A stretch of 64,000 bases of DNA from positions 1 through 64,000 of the forward strand of contig VXPE01000075.1 in assembly GCA_009839745.1 (NCBI GenBank), written 5' to 3'. Numbering within the stretch: position 1 is the first letter of the stretch; each line of letters starts with the position of its first letter. Source of the stretch: Candidatus Poribacteria bacterium. Its GTDB lineage: Bacteria; Poribacteria; WGA-4E; WGA-3G. Positions 60,264 to 64,000 of this stretch are shown one piece after another. A program made the translations under genes and the position numbers. The notes beneath the pieces were generated by a model. It made no database searches. It worked only from the letters and a program-made list of their open reading frames with translations, and was not told where the DNA came from.

Positions 60264-60658
60264 TGAACGAACCTTGGATTAGTAACACTGGAATGGTAGG
60301 TGGTATATTGGGTTCAATGATAGGTATCCTCGGTGGCGTTGTAGGAACATTGGCAGGCGGATTTGTTCCAAGGGGAAAAGCAAAGAGACTCACTTTGGGC
60401 GTTAACACCTTCGCGTTTGTTTTATCGTTCACTTCACTTGTTGTCGGTATAATCGCATATCTGTCGGGACAACCTCGTGACGTATGGTACGTATTTGGCT
60501 ACATCGGACTCCTTTGCACAGTTGGATTTGGTACGGGTTTTTGGGTAATCCTCAAAAGAGCAAGAGATGCTGAACTCAGAAAATCTATGTCCGAAGACCT
60601 TATGCTTGGTGGTAACGAGAAAGACACCATGAAAAAAAAAAGAAAAGGAGGTTTCTGA
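60263..60658 (+). CDS. Small membrane protein, paralogue 2 of 3
   Basis: 131 aa. MNEPWISNTG, then GILGSMIGILGGVVGTLAGG, FVPRGKAKRLTLGVNTF, VVGIIAYLSGQPRDVWYVFG and DAELRKSMSEDLMLGGNE. Starts by TGATG overlap with paralogue 1, with AAGGAGG upstream. Closest in sequence to paralogue 3 in the helices and to paralogue 1 in the tail. Confidence 0.75.
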   Translation: MNEPWISNTGMVGGILGSMIGILGGVVGTLAGGFVPRGKAKRLTLGVNTFAFVLSFTSLVVGIIAYLSGQPRDVWYVFGYIGLLCTVGFGTGFWVILKRARDAELRKSMSEDLMLGGNEKDTMKKKRKGGF

Positions 60659-61032
60659 TGAATGAACCTTGGATTAACCCCGGAATACTGGGGAGCATAT
60701 TAGGTGGAATTGGTGGTACTCTTGGTGGAGTCGTCGGGACTTTAGCAAGTTTTTTTATCCCAAAAGGAAAAGCAAAGAAACTCGTTTTAGGGGTCGACAT
60801 TTTTGGCTTTGCTCTATCAGGCCTCTTACTTGTAGTTAGCATAATCGCGTATTTGTCAGGACAACCTTACAGTGTATGGTACGGATTTGGTCTCTGTGGA
60901 CTGATTGGGACACCCCTCTATGGAATGCTTTTCTTTGTATTTCGCAGTGAATATAGGAAAGTCGAACTTAGAAAGGCTATGTCTGAAGATCTAACACTTG
61001 GAGGGAACAGTGACGACCAAAACGAAAACTGA
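60658..61032 (+). CDS. Small membrane protein, paralogue 3 of 3
   Basis: 124 aa. MNEPWINPGILGSILGGIGG then TLGGVVGTLASFF, IPKGKAKKLVLGVDIFG, SIIAYLSGQPYSVWYGFGLC and KVELRKAMSEDLTLGGNS. TGATG overlap with paralogue 2 and AAAGGAGG upstream. Last gene of the operon; a terminator-like hairpin follows at 61121. Confidence 0.75.
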   Translation: MNEPWINPGILGSILGGIGGTLGGVVGTLASFFIPKGKAKKLVLGVDIFGFALSGLLLVVSIIAYLSGQPYSVWYGFGLCGLIGTPLYGMLFFVFRSEYRKVELRKAMSEDLTLGGNSDDQNEN

Positions 61033-61120
61033 AGACTTTAGGACCCGGAGGCTGTGGCACTCTTTACTCGGATGTTTCGAAAGTTCAAAAGGGCATTCGT
61101 CTCGTAGTCATTAAGCAAAA

Positions 61121-61144
61121 AGGCGAGGCACGGAGACCTCGCCT
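61121..61144. terminator. Bidirectional terminator-like hairpin
   Basis: AGGCGAGG (61121-61128) and CCTCGCCT (61137-61144), 8-bp perfect stem, between the convergent paralogue operon and the cysteine hydrolase gene. AAGCAAAA precedes it. The same GGCGAGG-CCTCGCC design is at about 55938. Confidence 0.6.
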
Positions 61145-61178
61145 AACAGTGAAAAATGGGAATTCATTGGTAGGATAA

Positions 61179-61958
61179 CTATGCTGGAAATTTCTCAATT
61201 GCCGCAAAGAAATCGGCGTTCGATGCGCTGAAGCCGTACTGCTGTTCCACCTCCCGAATGGCGATTTCTGTCGTGAACAGATTATCGTATGTATCAGGGA
61301 ACTCCACACCAGTTGTAGCATCGCGGAGTAACACGATATTATAGCCATACCGCGCCATAGAGCGGATACCGTAATCCCTGCCCAATACACACCAATTCGT
61401 TGCGAAACCCGCAAAGAGCAGATGTAAAATCCGCCGTTCCTCCAGCAGTTCATGCAACTGCTGGCCCGTCGCGATAACAAAATCTTCCGGTTTCACGTCA
61501 ATCGCAGGCGAAACAGAAAGTTGTGAGGCGAGTTTGTCCCAGTGGATGTCGATACTGGGGGGTTGACTCCGAGGACCGCGATAAACGGTATAGTCCCCCT
61601 CTCGACTTCGGAAATCGGAGGGGGGCCACACCGAAGGGGTAGACGGTTCAGGCGGTTTGTGCCGTTCGAGTTGCGGATATTGTGCCGCTACTGACGGAGA
61701 CGGGGCATGCACAATCGTCAAACCCGCTTCCCGCGCGGCATCTATCACAGGCACGACGCACTCCTTCGTTACCTGTGCCGCGCGTTCTATCCAACTTTCT
61801 ATGAAATGCACGTTCCACAAGTCGACGAGTACCAAAGCTGTCTCCTCAACGGGGAACGGCATATCAAACTCACGCCGGATGAAAGCGGTTTCACGGCACG
61901 GCACATCTGCCGGAGTGCTATCTTGAAAGTAGCGGACGCGTAAATTTAACGTTTTCAC
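61179..61958 (-). CDS. Isochorismatase-like cysteine hydrolase
   Basis: 259 aa. The fold of the isochorismatase/nicotinamidase family: the catalytic Asp is in ALVLVDLWNVHF and the nucleophilic Cys in FAGFATNWCVLGRDYGIR. The helper Lys is not clearly placed. An insert around residues 95-135 (SVWPPSDFRSREGDYTVYRG) is longer than in nicotinamidases. GTG start with CAGGAG 6 nt upstream; GTGA overlap with the M16-like stop. Substrate unknown. Confidence 0.83.
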   Translation of the reverse strand: MKTLNLRVRYFQDSTPADVPCRETAFIRREFDMPFPVEETALVLVDLWNVHFIESWIERAAQVTKECVVPVIDAAREAGLTIVHAPSPSVAAQYPQLERHKPPEPSTPSVWPPSDFRSREGDYTVYRGPRSQPPSIDIHWDKLASQLSVSPAIDVKPEDFVIATGQQLHELLEERRILHLLFAGFATNWCVLGRDYGIRSMARYGYNIVLLRDATTGVEFPDTYDNLFTTEIAIREVEQQYGFSASNADFFAAIEKFPA

Positions 61959-64000
61959 TTTGGCTCCTGAAACAGCGAATCGTCGAGTTCTGTGTTCAAC
62001 ATGACGCTGTTTATTCGAGTTTCGGTGAAGAGTTCACCCTCTACATTCTGCTGAATATGATGTGGGACTTTGACACCATCCACATCGCGGTAATCGCCTA
62101 AGAGCGTTTCTTTATTGACGACAACGCCCTGTTCCGACTCACGGAAGCTCATCTTCACGATATAGTGTGTCTCTTCACTGATGAAGATGCTGAGCATTTT
62201 ACCCGAAGGCTGTTTGGCAAGTACAATGGCAGTGGGTTTTCCCATTACCTCTTCCGTGCCGGTGTATTGGATAGAGGTATCCTGGATAAGATTTGCAAGC
62301 AGCCAAATCGGTTCCCTGAACATATCATCTTTCAAAGCAACAGTCATTTCAGGAGGCAGAGGTTGGGCACCCATAGGGGTCAGCGCAAACCCGGAAGTCC
62401 CATCAAATGCGTAACTCATTTCACCTTGGGGCATCTTAATATCTTGTCGCATTGTATCGGGATAGACCTTGTATTCCTTTACATCCAGGTTCATCGGTCC
62501 CATCGGTGAATTGGCGGTCGCGCGTCCTTCGGCGACAATATTCTTGACGGTTTGCAGCTTCTCAAGTCCACCATAAGCATCGACTGCCGCCGCGACGATC
62601 TCTTTGGCTTTCGCCATGTCGCCTTCACTCGCTTCAGGCATCGGTTCCGCAGGGGGCGGTGCCGGTTGCTTTATCTCGATTTCGTTGACCTGTCCGAATT
62701 CATCAAGCGATCGATCGAAATTGGCTTTATTCCCGACAGTGACAATCGTGAGTGCGTCGGGATGGAGATACTTTTGTGCGACTGCCTGCACATCCGCTGC
62801 CGTGACCTTCGCTATATTATCGGTATAGGTTTCAAGGAAGTCGGAGGCATAACCGCGATACGCCAGCATCATCTGTTGGAAGGCGATTTGCGAACTGCTC
62901 TCAAACCCAAAGACAAACGAATTGATGAGTGAATCTTTGGTGCGCTGTAACTCATCTTCTGGGACAGGTGTATCTCGGAGACCTTCAACGACATCAATGA
63001 TGAGGGAGATCGCCTCTGCCGTCTTTTCCGTCCGAGTCTGCGAATAGGCGAACCATTCCCCTGGATTCGTATAGTAACTCGTTTGCATGATGCTGCCGAC
63101 CATATAGGCGAGACCGTGTTTCTCACGCACTTCCTTCATGAGCCGAGAGGCGAAACCGCCTTCTCCAAGAATATCGTTCATCACACGGAGCGCGAAGAAA
63201 TCAGGGAAATCGGGAGTGCGCTTGATGCCGAAATGCCCGATTAACATCACCGACTGCGGGAGATCCTTGAAAATATAATTAACGGATGCTTCGGGAGTGG
63301 GATCCACGGTTGGAACATCAGGGAAAGTAATATCTGCGGATTCCCAACCTTCAAACACTTTTTCCAGTTGCGCGATCAGAGTTTCCGTATCAAAATCGCC
63401 AGTCATCGCGAGCATCAGGTTGTTGGGATGATAATATTTCGCGTGGAACGCTTTGAGATCGTCAACAGTGATGCTTTCTATACCCTCAATTTCGGTATAC
63501 CACCCGAAGGGATGGTCGGTTCCATAGAGGAGCGCGGAGAAGTTACGCCACGCCAGTTGGATAGGGTTATCGTTGCGTCGGCGGATACGTTCGATCGACT
63601 GCTGCTTACGGAGTTCTAATTTATCTTCGCGAAATGCAGGATTCCTGAGCACATCGGCAAAAATTTCCAACCCTTTTTCGATATCTTCGGCGAGCGTTGA
63701 GAGGTTAATTGTCCCGTATTCACGCGACATCCCCACTTCAACGGAGGCCGCCATAGATTCCAATTCCTCGTTCAGCGCGTCCGGTTCACGCGACACCGTG
63801 CCGCCGGTTCGCATGACAGAGGCAAATATGGATGACAAGCCTACCCTATCCGCTGGATCGTAGATGTCACCTGTTTTGATCAAGCCGTTGATGTTAAACA
63901 AGGGTAACTCATGGTCCTCAATGAGGTAGAGCGTCATCCCGTTTGAGAGGGTTCGCTTCTCTGGAACGGGCGGTTTAAACTCGATCGGTTCAAAGGTCAG
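61955..64000 (-). CDS. M16-family protein lacking the zinc motif, 5' end beyond the window
   Basis: At least 681 codons; the frame is open to position 64000, so the gene starts outside. The first visible residues (LTFEPIEFKPPVPEKRTLSN then GMTLYLIEDHELPLFNINGL) are the M16 N-domain. The place where HxxEH is expected reads GLSSIFASVMRTGGT, so this is a non-catalytic M16-B type subunit. The second M16 domain has LPQSVMLIGHFGIKRTPDFP and GFASRLMKEVREKHGLAYMV. Residues about 450-660 form a further periplasmic LolA-like/outer-membrane-lipoprotein-type part (AYGGLEKLQTVKNIVAEGRA). An active M16 partner is probably upstream. Confidence 0.85.
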   Translation of the reverse strand: MTFEPIEFKPPVPEKRTLSNGMTLYLIEDHELPLFNINGLIKTGDIYDPADRVGLSSIFASVMRTGGTVSREPDALNEELESMAASVEVGMSREYGTINLSTLAEDIEKGLEIFADVLRNPAFREDKLELRKQQSIERIRRRNDNPIQLAWRNFSALLYGTDHPFGWYTEIEGIESITVDDLKAFHAKYYHPNNLMLAMTGDFDTETLIAQLEKVFEGWESADITFPDVPTVDPTPEASVNYIFKDLPQSVMLIGHFGIKRTPDFPDFFALRVMNDILGEGGFASRLMKEVREKHGLAYMVGSIMQTSYYTNPGEWFAYSQTRTEKTAEAISLIIDVVEGLRDTPVPEDELQRTKDSLINSFVFGFESSSQIAFQQMMLAYRGYASDFLETYTDNIAKVTAADVQAVAQKYLHPDALTIVTVGNKANFDRSLDEFGQVNEIEIKQPAPPPAEPMPEASEGDMAKAKEIVAAAVDAYGGLEKLQTVKNIVAEGRATANSPMGPMNLDVKEYKVYPDTMRQDIKMPQGEMSYAFDGTSGFALTPMGAQPLPPEMTVALKDDMFREPIWLLANLIQDTSIQYTGTEEVMGKPTAIVLAKQPSGKMLSIFISEETHYIVKMSFRESEQGVVVNKETLLGDYRDVDGVKVPHHIQQNVEGELFTETRINSVMLNTELDDSLFQEPK

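Overview
The window (64 kb, about 50 protein genes, two tRNAs) looks like a chromosomal piece of a Gram-negative-type bacterium from an uncultured lineage. The gene mix (phytanoyl-CoA dioxygenase, PmoA-like DUF6807 protein, mandelate-racemase-type enolase, xylose isomerase, PorV/PorQ-like barrels, a Wzi-like barrel, LamG-type exported proteins with a shared C-terminal tag, an AAA ATPase fused to a PD-(D/E)XK nuclease, many short dispersed repeats) resembles what is known of Candidatus Poribacteria. That placement is inference; no marker phylogeny could be run. Genes are dense, mostly start at ATG with a clear Shine-Dalgarno, and many promoters are near-consensus sigma-70 sites, often with the extended form TGG-TATAAT.

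Layout. 1-6.3 kb: a tRNA(CAT), then the information-processing cluster mutS2-dnaG-sigA on the minus strand. 6.3-12.5 kb: minus-strand exported proteins (TolB-type propeller, TPR membrane protein, two LamG-like proteins), tRNA-Gly(CCC), a one-cysteine peroxiredoxin, and an inserted TnpB-only IS200/IS605-type element with a recognisable omega-RNA end. 12.8-21.5 kb, plus strand: an 877-aa exported protein with four Ca-loop-like repeats, a glutamine-amidotransferase-like protein, NAD synthetase, a Wzi-like barrel and a lytic transglycosylase. 21.5-26.2 kb, minus: SRPBCC protein, CcmD-like and CcmC, methionine aminopeptidase, MiaB, a DUF6807 protein. 26.3-38.3 kb: a C26 amidotransferase-type hydrolase, two PorV-like barrels, the AAA/nuclease protein, a frameshifted small gene, an Hfq-like-domain protein, an SLBB polysaccharide export protein, small zinc-ribbon and basic proteins, an amidohydrolase plus a flippase-like membrane protein, an MFS transporter and a PhyH oxygenase. 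38.6-49.1 kb, mostly plus: an enolase-superfamily enzyme, lipoproteins, an ELM1-type glycosyltransferase, a double-Cache lipoprotein, a DegT aminotransferase, a DCC-LMF fusion, an inositol-monophosphatase-like enzyme and a cyclase-family hydrolase. 49.3-54.3 kb: CCA-adding enzyme/poly(A) polymerase, M50 protease, scpA-scpB-thrC. 54.3-55.6 kb: a fused MNT-HEPN protein and small genes. 56.1-61.0 kb: xylose isomerase, CstA, and a DUF2089 regulator followed by three tandem paralogous membrane proteins. 61.2-64.0 kb: a cysteine hydrolase and a 5'-truncated M16-like protein.

The strongest unexplained signals are: (1) a dispersed repeat of about 75-110 bp that ends in a Shine-Dalgarno and abuts the start codons of unrelated genes (mutS2, the IMP-like gene, scpA, cstA, with relics elsewhere), once duplicating a start codon in tandem; (2) a short C-terminal motif (PQGKLAT-W--LKR type) shared by three otherwise different exported proteins; (3) the DUF2089 plus three-paralogue membrane operon behind a palindromic promoter; (4) an Hfq/Sm-like domain at the end of a larger protein; and (5) an octamer repeat array inside nadE that would shift the frame on slippage.
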